From the NCBI RefSeq assembly GCF_003208175.1, contig NZ_QKMR01000019.1:25386-89385 (forward strand): a DNA stretch of 64,000 nt, written 5' to 3'. Made by a program: the position numbers and the translations under genes. The DNA is from Ruminiclostridium sufflavum DSM 19573. GTDB taxonomy: Bacteria; Bacillota; Clostridia; Acetivibrionales; DSM-1351. How positions within the stretch are numbered: the stretch's first letter is position 1; each line of letters starts with the position of its first letter. Below the pieces are notes generated by a model. That model ran no database searches. It saw only the letters and a list, made by a program, of their open reading frames with translations, and was not told the DNA's origin. Below are positions 1 to 9,616 of this stretch, one piece after another.

Positions 1-3000
1 ACGTATTTTCTAAAAAAATACGTTCCTGTGGATCCATTTCTACTGCATGTTCATCTGATATATCAAAAAACTCTGCATCGAATTTATCAATATCACTTAT
101 AAATCCGCCCCATTTACTATACCCTTTTCCTTGCTCGCTGTTTGATGGATCATAGTATTTTTCCCAGTCCCATCTATCCCTTGGTATTTCTGTTATACAG
201 TTTCTACCTTGTTTCAGGTTTTCCCAATATTCTTCAAGTGTTTCTGCAAGAGGATATTTGCCTGAAAGCCCAATAATAGCAATGTCCTTCGATGCAGTAG
301 TTGTATGTGCCTTTTCCCCTCTCAGATTCTCATGATTCTCATGATTCTCTTGATTATCTTGATTATCTTGATTATCTCTATTCTCTTGGTGTATATCATT
401 TCTTAATTCTGAAGTTGTAGTCTTAAATAGCCAGTTCAGGTCTTTTTTTGCCTCCACAGGCTTATCCACAGGCTTAGCATTAATTCTAAATAATTCTTTT
501 AGCTTTTCCTCCTGCTCCGTGCAAAAATACCCTGCTAAAGCAGCTAATGTTGTATACTCAAAAAGTAGAGTTGCAGGTACTTTTCCAAAATCTTTTACAA
601 GCTCCTTATTAAATTCTACGGTAATTAGAGAATCTACACCAATTTCTTGGAACACTACATCATTACCTATGTTGTTTGATTCAATCTTTAAAACCTTTGC
701 CAACTTGTCTTTTAAATATTTTATAGTTTCTTCTATTAACTCCGTATGGTTCAATTCATGTCTTTTCATAATCATATTATCTTCTACAACTCTCCTTTCT
801 ATTTTTTGATGTTTGATCTCTTCTTTTGCTACCATAACAGGTTTATCTGTATGAGGTGCTGCAACCACACTACCTTTATCAGCTTTTTTAACGGTTATAC
901 CATTGCTGACTGCCGTTATTATACACTGGTCATACTCTTTATTCTCATTTTTTAACCCTGCTACAGCTATATTATAGTAACCGCATATTCCTAATACATT
1001 TTTCCATGAAGCAACATTCAAAAGCGGTGATCCAGTTATCCTATATGTATCTTTAGAATTCCACCAGCCTCCTGTCAATCCAAATGTTAGCGTAGAGAAA
1101 TTCTGGAATCTAACAATTTCATTAATAACAATTACTCCGTTTGCTTTAAGAAGCCTCTTAATATTTCCGAGTGTATTTTGTATTAAACTTGTTGCATGCA
1201 GGACATTTGTTGCAAAAACAATATCAATACTATTTGATTGGAAATCCTGCATTTCTGGTAGTTTCTCAATATCAAGCACTTTAAAATCAACAAATTCCAA
1301 AGACCCATATTTCGCTTTTCCATAGCTGGTAAAACTTGCAGAAATATCTGTGTAGTAGTAAGTTATGTTCTTTCCGAAACACTTAACCTTTTCAAGAACA
1401 AATTCACTTGTACCACCAGTACCAGAGCCAATTTCCAAAATGTTAATATGATCTGTCTTACATTTGTCTAAACGTTCTTCTATATAATTTCTAACAAACT
1501 CAGCTACTAATTCATTATAGTAGTCAATTATCAAGTTTCCTTTGTATATACTCTGAACCAAATCTTTTGATCCTTCTGGGAACATTACTTCCGTATACTC
1601 TATCCTTCCCGTAAGTACATCTGCGAAACGGCTAACACAAGTCCAAAGAAGTCTAGTGTAAGAAGAAAGAGTTGAAAATTTCTCATCTAACAATCTCTTT
1701 TTTTCTTCGATTTTCTCAATATTGTCCAGTATTCTATAGTCTTCAACAAGTTCAGTACTTTCAATCTTATCTTCATTTATAAGCAACAAGCCACTCTTTT
1801 CTAATATATATATCAGTGCATCAAACAACCTTTCATATGATGGTATAATACCAAGAGTGGTTATTAGCTCTCTTTTACTGTATTTCTCGCATTTTTTTGT
1901 AAAATATATGTTAAGTTGGAAATATTTAAGCAGTAAGCATACTGCAAACTCTTCAAGAGCACTAAAACCTTCAAGCATATATTTTATTGAATATTTTTTC
2001 TCCTCAGCAGGTTCATCCTTAAGCTCAATATTCTCTATAACAGAAGGAACAGTCTGTGAATAAATTTCAATTTTATTATGAAAATCAAAACCCAATTCAC
2101 TCAATAACTTATCTGTAGCTTTAAACATTACTACTTGTGATATGGGACTGCTCAATGCCGCTTCAAGTACAGCCATGCCTTCAAACGGTTCTATTGATAA
2201 TAAACCTTTTTGGTTCAACAGACTTCTATATTCTTTGGATGCAACCACTCCAACATTTCCCCAGAAGCTCCAATTAATAATCTTAATAGGAAAACCTGCT
2301 CGTTCCTTCAAAGACAGAGCAAATGCATCTTGGAATGAACATGCACAATTATAATTGCTCTGACCTACATTACCTATAAATGCATTTGTGGAAGAGAAAT
2401 TCACAAGAAAGTCAAGTTTTTTGTCTTTTACTACATCATATAAAATGACACTTCCCTTTACTTTCGGAGCACAAACCTCCCTCATCACATCTTCGGTCAT
2501 ATTTTCTATTCTCTTATCATTTAGTACCATGACGCAATTGAATATTCCATGTATTACTCCATATGTATCTTCTATTTCTGTAACCGCTTTTTTCATACTG
2601 TCAAAATCAGTTACATCTGCCTGAATATAAATTGCTTCTCCACCGTACTCTTTAATACTATCTATTTTTGATTTCTTTATTTCGTTTAAATTGCTTCTTC
2701 CAATTAAGGCTATTCTAGCTTTATATTTTTTCGCAAGGTATAATCCAAGTTCAAGTCCAATTCCTCCTGCTCCTACAATGACATATACTCCATTGGTTCT
2801 GAAACTCTTTTTTGTATTGTAAGGCAAATAAAGACCTCTAATTTTTCTAGTATAAAAAGTCTCATTTCTTAGAGCTACTTCAGGTGTTCCTTTTACCATT
2901 TTTGTAAGTAAGTGTGCCTGCCGTTCCACTTTGTTCGATGAAATAGACTCATTATACTCAATATCCACAAGAGAAAATTCAATATTCTGAAATTCAAGGG

Positions 3001-6000
3001 CTGCTGCTTTAACAAATCCACTCACGCCTGAATTAGCAGATATTATACTGTCACTTGGGAGCACTTCAAATATATTATTAGTTACAACGACTAGCTGAAC
3101 ATTACTGCCTATTTGCGACAACGCTTTTACCAAGTAAAATAATGCATAGACACCATATTTCTGTTTTCTCTCCAACTCCAAAATTCCATCAGCCTGTTTT
3201 CTTGAAATAGCACCAAGGAAGTAGATACGTTTAATGTTATTCTCCAGAATGAAATTTATATATCCTTGTATGTCATTAAAGCCTATTTTCCATTCACCAT
3301 CTGTTCTACTTGTTTCGAAATATAATTGTGCCTGAGTGACATTGCTTTTATCCATTGTATTAATAATTTTTTCCTTTAGATATTCAGCCTCGTCATTGTA
3401 TAAAACTAGTGCGTTTTCTGTTTTTATATGGGGTTCTTTTGTGGTGCTCTCTGCAGTATATTCAACCCACTGTTGGCAATATATATGTCTATCAAACTGG
3501 GTCTTTAATTCTCTCGAAGTAACATGGTAAAATTTCACACACACCTTGCCGTCCTTACTTACAATAGCAATATTATGAATATTGCTGCTTTCATTAACTA
3601 CATACGCATAATATTCACGAGACCGTAAAGGTTCGAGTATATTTACCTCTTCAACCATGAATGGAATTTTAGCTTTTCCTTTGTCTGTATTTCTACCTAA
3701 AAGACAACCCATAAGCTGCAAAGCACAGTCCATTATAACTGGATGTGCACAGTAATCATTAAGTTCACTTTCAAATCCTTCTGGAAGTATAAAGTGTCCC
3801 AAAACCTCTTTCTCATTACTCCAAAGTTCCTGCACACCTTGAAAATATAGTCCATACTCTATACCCGCATTATCCGCAAGGGACTTGTAGAATGTATCCT
3901 TTTTAATTTCTTCACTGCACCGTAGCTTTATATCATCAAAGTATAAATATTCTTCATTACATTGTTTATCCATATCACAGTATACGTCACCCTTTGAATG
4001 AAGAATATTACCATCTTGATGAACGCTTTCAATTTCATATTTGAAACCTTTACCTTCTTCTTTTAGAGAAAGATTAATATCTATACACTCGCCATCTTCT
4101 ACTACTAACGGCTGTAACCATGTAATATTTCTAAGCGTGTATGAGTTCCCTTTTGTCAAAAGTGATATAGCTTCCACTACTGTTTCAATATGTCCAGTAC
4201 CAGGGAAAACACATTGAGAGTTGACTTTATGATCTTTAACAATAAGCTCAGAATTTCTCAAGGTTTTCTGGAATACCAAACCTTGTCCCAGACTCTTTTC
4301 TGGAATAATCTTATCAATAAGTGGCATCCAGTCCGAACTTTTTCCATACTTAGGGTACTTTTGCCTCATAGGGACCCAGTGTCTGTCCTTCTTGAATTGG
4401 TAACCCGGTAACGACATTCTTCCAGGAATATTGCCTTTATATAAAATATTCCAGTTTATGTCCGCCCCGTTGGTCCAAAGACTTGCTACTTTTAAAATAT
4501 CCCCTTTCTCAACTTTCCGCTCAACAAATTCTTCAAGTTCATCACCATCAAGCACTAGTTCGAGTGCCTCTTTGATATTTTTACCTGTGCTTGTAAACAT
4601 ATTTATAATTTGTCCAGTTCCATTCAAGTACAACTCCAACCGTTCTAACAACTCATCCACTGTATTTACTACCAGAGCAAGACGCTCTTTCATTGCTTCT
4701 CTTCCTATTTGTAATGTAAAAGCAATCTTATTGAGATTCAGTGGATTATCGCCTGTTTGAGCTTTTTTTAAATATTTTACAAATTTTTCTACATTATTTT
4801 TTAACGAATTAATATCTCTTGCTGAAAACACAATAGCCACTGGATTTGAATTTTTTCCCTGTCTTTTTTCACTCTCTTTATATTCTTCCAATACTATATG
4901 TGCATTCGTACCACCCATACCAAATGAACTTACTCCTCCGTGCAAAGGTGCTTCTTTTCCTGTTTTATCTTTAAGAGGTTTCCATTCCTGAGTTTCTCGT
5001 GCAATATAAAACGGACTATTTTCAACATTAATAAATGGATTCAATTCACGGCAATGAATAGATGCAAGTATCTTATGGTGATATAATGACAAAGCAACCT
5101 TTAGCAATCCAGCAAGCCCAGCCATTGCCTCAAGATGTCCTATGTTTGTCTTTACGGAACCAATACCACAATATGCATCTTCTCTTGGCACACAATTCAA
5201 TTCCTCATATATCTCACTAAATGCAGATTTCAGCCCATTGATTTCAATAGGATCACCTAAAGCGGTACCAGTACCATGAGCTTCAATGTAACCTATCGTA
5301 TATGGGTCAATACCTGAATCAATTATTGCTTTCTTAATTAGGTCTTTTTGAGCATTAGGATTAGGGGCAGTTAGGGAATTTGTCCTACCCCCATGATTTA
5401 CTGCTACTCCTTTTATTACAGCATATATATGGTCTTTGTCTTCTATAGCTTTATCCAAAGGTTTCAGAATAATAGCAGCGCAGCCTTCTCCCCTAACATA
5501 TCCATTACCATCCTTATCAAAGGCTTTACACTTACCGTCTTTGCTTAGCATACTAATTTTGCTTAGTGCAATATGAGCGAAAGGACTAATGATTAAATTC
5601 ACTCCACCCACAATAGCACAGCCACATTCTCCGCTTCTAATTGAAGCCACTGCTCTGCTTACCCCAACCAAAGTACTTGAGCATGCTGTGTCTATTAATT
5701 CGCTAGGTCCTTTAAAATTGAAAAAGTATGAAACTCTGTTAGGAATTACTGCATTAACTATGCCAGATACAGTATGAGCATCAACCTCCGATTCTCTCAA
5801 TACGAATTCGGAATAGTCTGTGCCTGTGGCACCAACAAATACACCTGTATCAGTTCCTGATAAATCAGATGGTTTATACCCTGCATCCTCTATTGCTGCC
5901 CATACTACTTGAAGCATAATCCTCTGTTGTGGGTCCATTAATTCAGCTTCTCGTGGAGAAATTCCAAAAAATGCTGCATCGAATTTGTCAATATCCTTAA

Positions 6001-9000
6001 TAAACCCGCCCCATTTAGAGTTACTTTTATTTGCTCCCTCGTTTAGCTCATCATAATATTCCTTCCAATCCCACCTATCTGGAGGAATTACGGTAACTAA
6101 GTCTTTTTCTTCTAGAATATTATTCCAAAAGCTTTGCAAGTCATCAGAACTTGGCAACATTCCGCTCATTCCAACAATAGCAATATCACCATTAAATCCA
6201 GTATTGCTTTTGTTATTCAGTGCATCAGGTTTTTTTGTTGTTTCGGAAGCTATATTTTCATCAATTCTATGCTTCACCTCAACTTCTTCCATAACGGCCT
6301 CCTTACTATTTATCTCCTTTAAATAGTTAGCCGTAAGAAATTCTGCAAATCTGTCAACCGTAGGATATGTATAAAAAAGCGTTGGGTTAGTTTTTACACC
6401 ATAATGTTTGTTTATTTTCAAGCTCAAGCTCGTAAAGCTAATTGAATCAAAGCCATATTCGCCCATGTTAACAGAGCTTTTAATAGTCTCTGTGGAAATA
6501 TTCTTAATATTAGCCATCTCATTTATGATAAATCTTTCAACATAATTATTTATTAAACTTGTAGAACGGGTGGCTTGGGGTTCTTTTCTGATTATTGGTC
6601 TTTGTTGGCTCTCCTCTTTCTCCTCTATAGCACCATATTCATTTAAAAGTATTGATAGCTCCTGCTCTGAAAGCTCCTTGCGGCTAATCTTACTGTTTAA
6701 TGTAAGAGGATATGCTTTTAAAAAGAAATAATTAGAGGGTATCATATAATCAGGAAGCTCATTTTCCATTACTTTATTTATGCTATCAACTATAGGAATT
6801 GCTTTTATATCATCAGCGATAACAAATGCCACAAGGCTTTTGCTATTATCCCCATCTTGTCTAAGTACAACTACAGCCTCGCTAATACCATTTACCCTAT
6901 TTAATGCAGTCTCAATTTCACCTAACTCCACCCTGAACCCACGAATCTTCACCTGAAAATCAGCACGCCCCATATATTCTACCGTTCCATCTGTACGGTA
7001 TCTTGCCAAATCGCCTGTTTTGAAAATTCTTGAGTTGTTATCTTCAATAAAGGGGTTCTTTATAAATTTTCTTTCCGTTTCTTCTTCTCTGTTGATATAT
7101 CCTTTTGCAACCCCATCTCCACCAATATAAAGCTCCCCGGCAACACCAATTGGTACAGGGTTAAGGTAGGTGTCCAAAATATAGAACTGAGTATTTGCAA
7201 TAGGTAGCCCAAGTGATATTTTCTTTCCTTTTTCCACCTTATCCGTTGAAGACCAAATGGTAGTCTCGGTAGGACCATACAAGTTCCATACTTCTTCACT
7301 CAAACTAATTAATTTTTCTGCAAGTTCACTGGGCAGAGCTTCACCTCCACACAATATTTTGAAGTTTTTCTTCTTTTTCCATCCAGCAGCAATAAGCATC
7401 TGCCATGTTGCAGGTGTAGCCTGCATAATGGTTACCTCGGAAGCCTCAAAATGCTCAAGTAGCATTATTCCATCCTTCGCTATCTCGTCCGGCAGTATCT
7501 CTACCTTAGCCCCAGTAATAAGCGGTAAATACAATTCAAGAGCTGCGATATCAAAGCAAATGGTTGTTAATGCTAATATATAGTCCTGTGAAGTGCACCC
7601 TGGCTTCTTTGCCATAGAACACAGGAAATTTACTAATCCACCGTGGTATACCATTATCCCTTTAGGCTTGCCCGTTGATCCAGATGTAAATATTGTGTAC
7701 ACCAAATCTTTCGGACCTAATTGGCAAAGCGGTTCCATACTTTCCGCTTTTTCGTCACTCATAGATCTGTCTATATGTTCTGCTTCTTTATCCAGATTAA
7801 TAGTTGTAAACTCAAAAACTGGCAAATGATCCTCCAATGAAGAAGTAGAAAGAACAAATTTCATTTGGCCTTCCTCAAACATGTGAGACAACCTATCTGC
7901 TGGATATATTGGATCTAAAGGAACATAAATCCCTCCTGACATTTGGGTTGCTATCAGTGCAACCATCAAATCAATACTGCGCTCAAGAAGGATACCTACA
8001 AGACTACCTTTCTTTACTCCTTTTTGCTGTATATAACCAGCTAGCTTCCTTGCCCTCCTATATAATTCGATATATGTAAGAACTTGATCATTGAATATTA
8101 CCGCTGTGGCAAAAGGATTTGATTGTACCTGCTGTGCAAACAAATCTGGAAAAGTCTTATTCCGATCATATTCCTGAAAAGTATTATTCCATTCAGTTAT
8201 TAGCATTTCCCTTTCTTTGTTATTTAGAAGTACAATTTGGGAAACTTTGGATTTTGGATTTTCAACTATAGCCGCTAATACCTGCTTATAATGGGACGAC
8301 ATATATTGTATTATATCTTTGCTAAACATATCTGGATTGTATTTGAAATGAAGAATGCATTCTTCCTCTGTTTCAATAACCTCAAGCGTTAAATCAAACT
8401 CTCCCAGCTGGTGAATGTCATGGAGTTGTTCCCTAAACACTTTATCATTTGTCTCTCTAATCCAGTTTTGAAAGTAAAATGCTACCTGAAAAAGTCCAGA
8501 ATCAACAAAATTATTAATTTGATTTAGTTCCTTTACAAGCTTGTGATATGGGTACTGACTGTGTTCAAGACCTTCAAGTACTATTTGCTGCACTCGTTCA
8601 ATAAACGATATTAAGGAATCCTCAAAATCAATCACGCTTTTTACTACCATCATATTTATAAAACAACCGATTACATCTTCATATTTTTGCTCATAACGAC
8701 CTGCAACAGGAGTCCCAATAAATAAATTGTTTTGTCCACTGTAGCGAAATAGTAATACCTTGAAAGCTGCAATCATAATAGAAAACAAAGTTGCATGGTT
8801 TGAAGTATTAAGCTCTTTTAGTGCATTTACAAGTTCTTTATCAAGTTTTATGGTGTAAGAAGTTCCTTCGTATAAGTTCACAAATGGGTGCTTTTTGTCT
8901 ACTGGTAGCTCTAAAGCAGGTATTTCTCCTAATAGCTGATTTAACCAATACTCACGATCTTTCACAGCTTGTGCACTTTGAAGATATCTTTTTTCAGCTT

Positions 9001-9616
9001 CAATAAAACCTGCATAGTTTGCGCGTCGAACTCGAAGTTCATGAGTATGCCCTTCTTTCAATGCGTAATAGCATTCCTTTAATTCCTCCATAAATATTCG
9101 AGATGATATCCCATCAAAAACAATATGATGGAAGTTAAACAACAATATCTTCTTTTCTTTTGAAACATCAAATATGCACGCTCGCATTAGTGGACCCTCT
9201 TCTAGGTTAAAGGGTCGCTTTAACTCATGCATAATACTCTCTGTTATATCCTCTTCAGTCAACCCCAATACATTTATCTGGCTGAACTCAAGCATTCCCT
9301 GTTCCTTAACAGCTTGATACGGTTCATTACCATCATGCAGAATAACTGTCCTTAGTGATGCGTGGAAATCAATGAGTTGTTCTAGGGCTTTTTTCAAAAT
9401 CTCAATATCAATATCAGAAGAAACCTCAATAGCCCCAGGGGTATTATATGCGTAGCTATCAGGAAACATCTTACATACAGCCCATATACCTTTTTGGCTT
9501 TCTGACAATTCTATTTTTTCTGATTTTTTATTTAAATCCATTAAAACAAGCTTCAATGCCTCGCTTCTTGTAATTTCACCATTATACATTCTTTGGTATA
9601 TTTCCCTATCTAACAC
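1..9616 (-). CDS. Hybrid NRPS/trans-AT PKS, C-A(Gly)-PCP-KS-DH-KR-cMT-ACP-KS..., 3' end outside window
   Basis: The frame is open from a GTG at 9616 to the window edge (about 3205 codons, no stop). The start has an AGAGGTG ribosome site and overlaps the upstream synthase stop by 11 bases. Domains in order: a docking-like N-terminus; a condensation domain with HHIVFDG near residue 165; an adenylation domain (about residues 475-980; YTIFTSGSTGKPKG, NLYGPTETT, LNSKIS) whose ten code residues read DILQLGLIWK, a glycine code; a carrier protein (GFDSISF, about 1057); a KS (DTACSS near 1310, AHGTGT, NIGHLEA); a DH (catalytic His near 1797, with DHKVNS replacing the usual HxxxG); a KR near 2275 (VGAGGIG) with Y-N-C-A-C in place of YxxxN; a C-methyltransferase (LEIGSGTGG, about 2730); an ACP (GVDSLI, about 2990); and the start of another KS. 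There is no AT domain. The module would add glycine and then an alpha-methylated ketide. The altered KR residue makes full reduction uncertain. Confidence 0.93.
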   Translation of the reverse strand, partial: MLDREIYQRMYNGEITRSEALKLVLMDLNKKSEKIELSESQKGIWAVCKMFPDSYAYNTPGAIEVSSDIDIEILKKALEQLIDFHASLRTVILHDGNEPYQAVKEQGMLEFSQINVLGLTEEDITESIMHELKRPFNLEEGPLMRACIFDVSKEKKILLFNFHHIVFDGISSRIFMEELKECYYALKEGHTHELRVRRANYAGFIEAEKRYLQSAQAVKDREYWLNQLLGEIPALELPVDKKHPFVNLYEGTSYTIKLDKELVNALKELNTSNHATLFSIMIAAFKVLLFRYSGQNNLFIGTPVAGRYEQKYEDVIGCFINMMVVKSVIDFEDSLISFIERVQQIVLEGLEHSQYPYHKLVKELNQINNFVDSGLFQVAFYFQNWIRETNDKVFREQLHDIHQLGEFDLTLEVIETEEECILHFKYNPDMFSKDIIQYMSSHYKQVLAAIVENPKSKVSQIVLLNNKEREMLITEWNNTFQEYDRNKTFPDLFAQQVQSNPFATAVIFNDQVLTYIELYRRARKLAGYIQQKGVKKGSLVGILLERSIDLMVALIATQMSGGIYVPLDPIYPADRLSHMFEEGQMKFVLSTSSLEDHLPVFEFTTINLDKEAEHIDRSMSDEKAESMEPLCQLGPKDLVYTIFTSGSTGKPKGIMVYHGGLVNFLCSMAKKPGCTSQDYILALTTICFDIAALELYLPLITGAKVEILPDEIAKDGIMLLEHFEASEVTIMQATPATWQMLIAAGWKKKKNFKILCGGEALPSELAEKLISLSEEVWNLYGPTETTIWSSTDKVEKGKKISLGLPIANTQFYILDTYLNPVPIGVAGELYIGGDGVAKGYINREEETERKFIKNPFIEDNNSRIFKTGDLARYRTDGTVEYMGRADFQVKIRGFRVELGEIETALNRVNGISEAVVVLRQDGDNSKSLVAFVIADDIKAIPIVDSINKVMENELPDYMIPSNYFFLKAYPLTLNSKISRKELSEQELSILLNEYGAIEEKEESQQRPIIRKEPQATRSTSLINNYVERFIINEMANIKNISTETIKSSVNMGEYGFDSISFTSLSLKINKHYGVKTNPTLFYTYPTVDRFAEFLTANYLKEINSKEAVMEEVEVKHRIDENIASETTKKPDALNNKSNTGFNGDIAIVGMSGMLPSSDDLQSFWNNILEEKDLVTVIPPDRWDWKEYYDELNEGANKSNSKWGGFIKDIDKFDAAFFGISPREAELMDPQQRIMLQVVWAAIEDAGYKPSDLSGTDTGVFVGATGTDYSEFVLRESEVDAHTVSGIVNAVIPNRVSYFFNFKGPSELIDTACSSTLVGVSRAVASIRSGECGCAIVGGVNLIISPFAHIALSKISMLSKDGKCKAFDKDGNGYVRGEGCAAIILKPLDKAIEDKDHIYAVIKGVAVNHGGRTNSLTAPNPNAQKDLIKKAIIDSGIDPYTIGYIEAHGTGTALGDPIEINGLKSAFSEIYEELNCVPREDAYCGIGSVKTNIGHLEAMAGLAGLLKVALSLYHHKILASIHCRELNPFINVENSPFYIARETQEWKPLKDKTGKEAPLHGGVSSFGMGGTNAHIVLEEYKESEKRQGKNSNPVAIVFSARDINSLKNNVEKFVKYLKKAQTGDNPLNLNKIAFTLQIGREAMKERLALVVNTVDELLERLELYLNGTGQIINMFTSTGKNIKEALELVLDGDELEEFVERKVEKGDILKVASLWTNGADINWNILYKGNIPGRMSLPGYQFKKDRHWVPMRQKYPKYGKSSDWMPLIDKIIPEKSLGQGLVFQKTLRNSELIVKDHKVNSQCVFPGTGHIETVVEAISLLTKGNSYTLRNITWLQPLVVEDGECIDINLSLKEEGKGFKYEIESVHQDGNILHSKGDVYCDMDKQCNEEYLYFDDIKLRCSEEIKKDTFYKSLADNAGIEYGLYFQGVQELWSNEKEVLGHFILPEGFESELNDYCAHPVIMDCALQLMGCLLGRNTDKGKAKIPFMVEEVNILEPLRSREYYAYVVNESSNIHNIAIVSKDGKVCVKFYHVTSRELKTQFDRHIYCQQWVEYTAESTTKEPHIKTENALVLYNDEAEYLKEKIINTMDKSNVTQAQLYFETSRTDGEWKIGFNDIQGYINFILENNIKRIYFLGAISRKQADGILELERKQKYGVYALFYLVKALSQIGSNVQLVVVTNNIFEVLPSDSIISANSGVSGFVKAAALEFQNIEFSLVDIEYNESISSNKVERQAHLLTKMVKGTPEVALRNETFYTRKIRGLYLPYNTKKSFRTNGVYVIVGAGGIGLELGLYLAKKYKARIALIGRSNLNEIKKSKIDSIKEYGGEAIYIQADVTDFDSMKKAVTEIEDTYGVIHGIFNCVMVLNDKRIENMTEDVMREVCAPKVKGSVILYDVVKDKKLDFLVNFSSTNAFIGNVGQSNYNCACSFQDAFALSLKERAGFPIKIINWSFWGNVGVVASKEYRSLLNQKGLLSIEPFEGMAVLEAALSSPISQVVMFKATDKLLSELGFDFHNKIEIYSQTVPSVIENIELKDEPAEEKKYSIKYMLEGFSALEEFAVCLLLKYFQLNIYFTKKCEKYSKRELITTLGIIPSYERLFDALIYILEKSGLLLINEDKIESTELVEDYRILDNIEKIEEKKRLLDEKFSTLSSYTRLLWTCVSRFADVLTGRIEYTEVMFPEGSKDLVQSIYKGNLIIDYYNELVAEFVRNYIEERLDKCKTDHINILEIGSGTGGTSEFVLEKVKCFGKNITYYYTDISASFTSYGKAKYGSLEFVDFKVLDIEKLPEMQDFQSNSIDIVFATNVLHATSLIQNTLGNIKRLLKANGVIVINEIVRFQNFSTLTFGLTGGWWNSKDTYRITGSPLLNVASWKNVLGICGYYNIAVAGLKNENKEYDQCIITAVSNGITVKKADKGSVVAAPHTDKPVMVAKEEIKHQKIERRVVEDNMIMKRHELNHTELIEETIKYLKDKLAKVLKIESNNIGNDVVFQEIGVDSLITVEFNKELVKDFGKVPATLLFEYTTLAALAGYFCTEQEEKLKELFRINAKPVDKPVEAKKDLNWLFKTTTSELRNDIHQENRDNQDNQDNQENHENHENLRGEKAHTTTASKDIAIIGLSGKYPLAETLEEYWENLKQGRNCITEIPRDRWDWEKYYDPSNSEQGKGYSKWGGFISDIDKFDAEFFDISDEHAVEMDPQERIFLENT

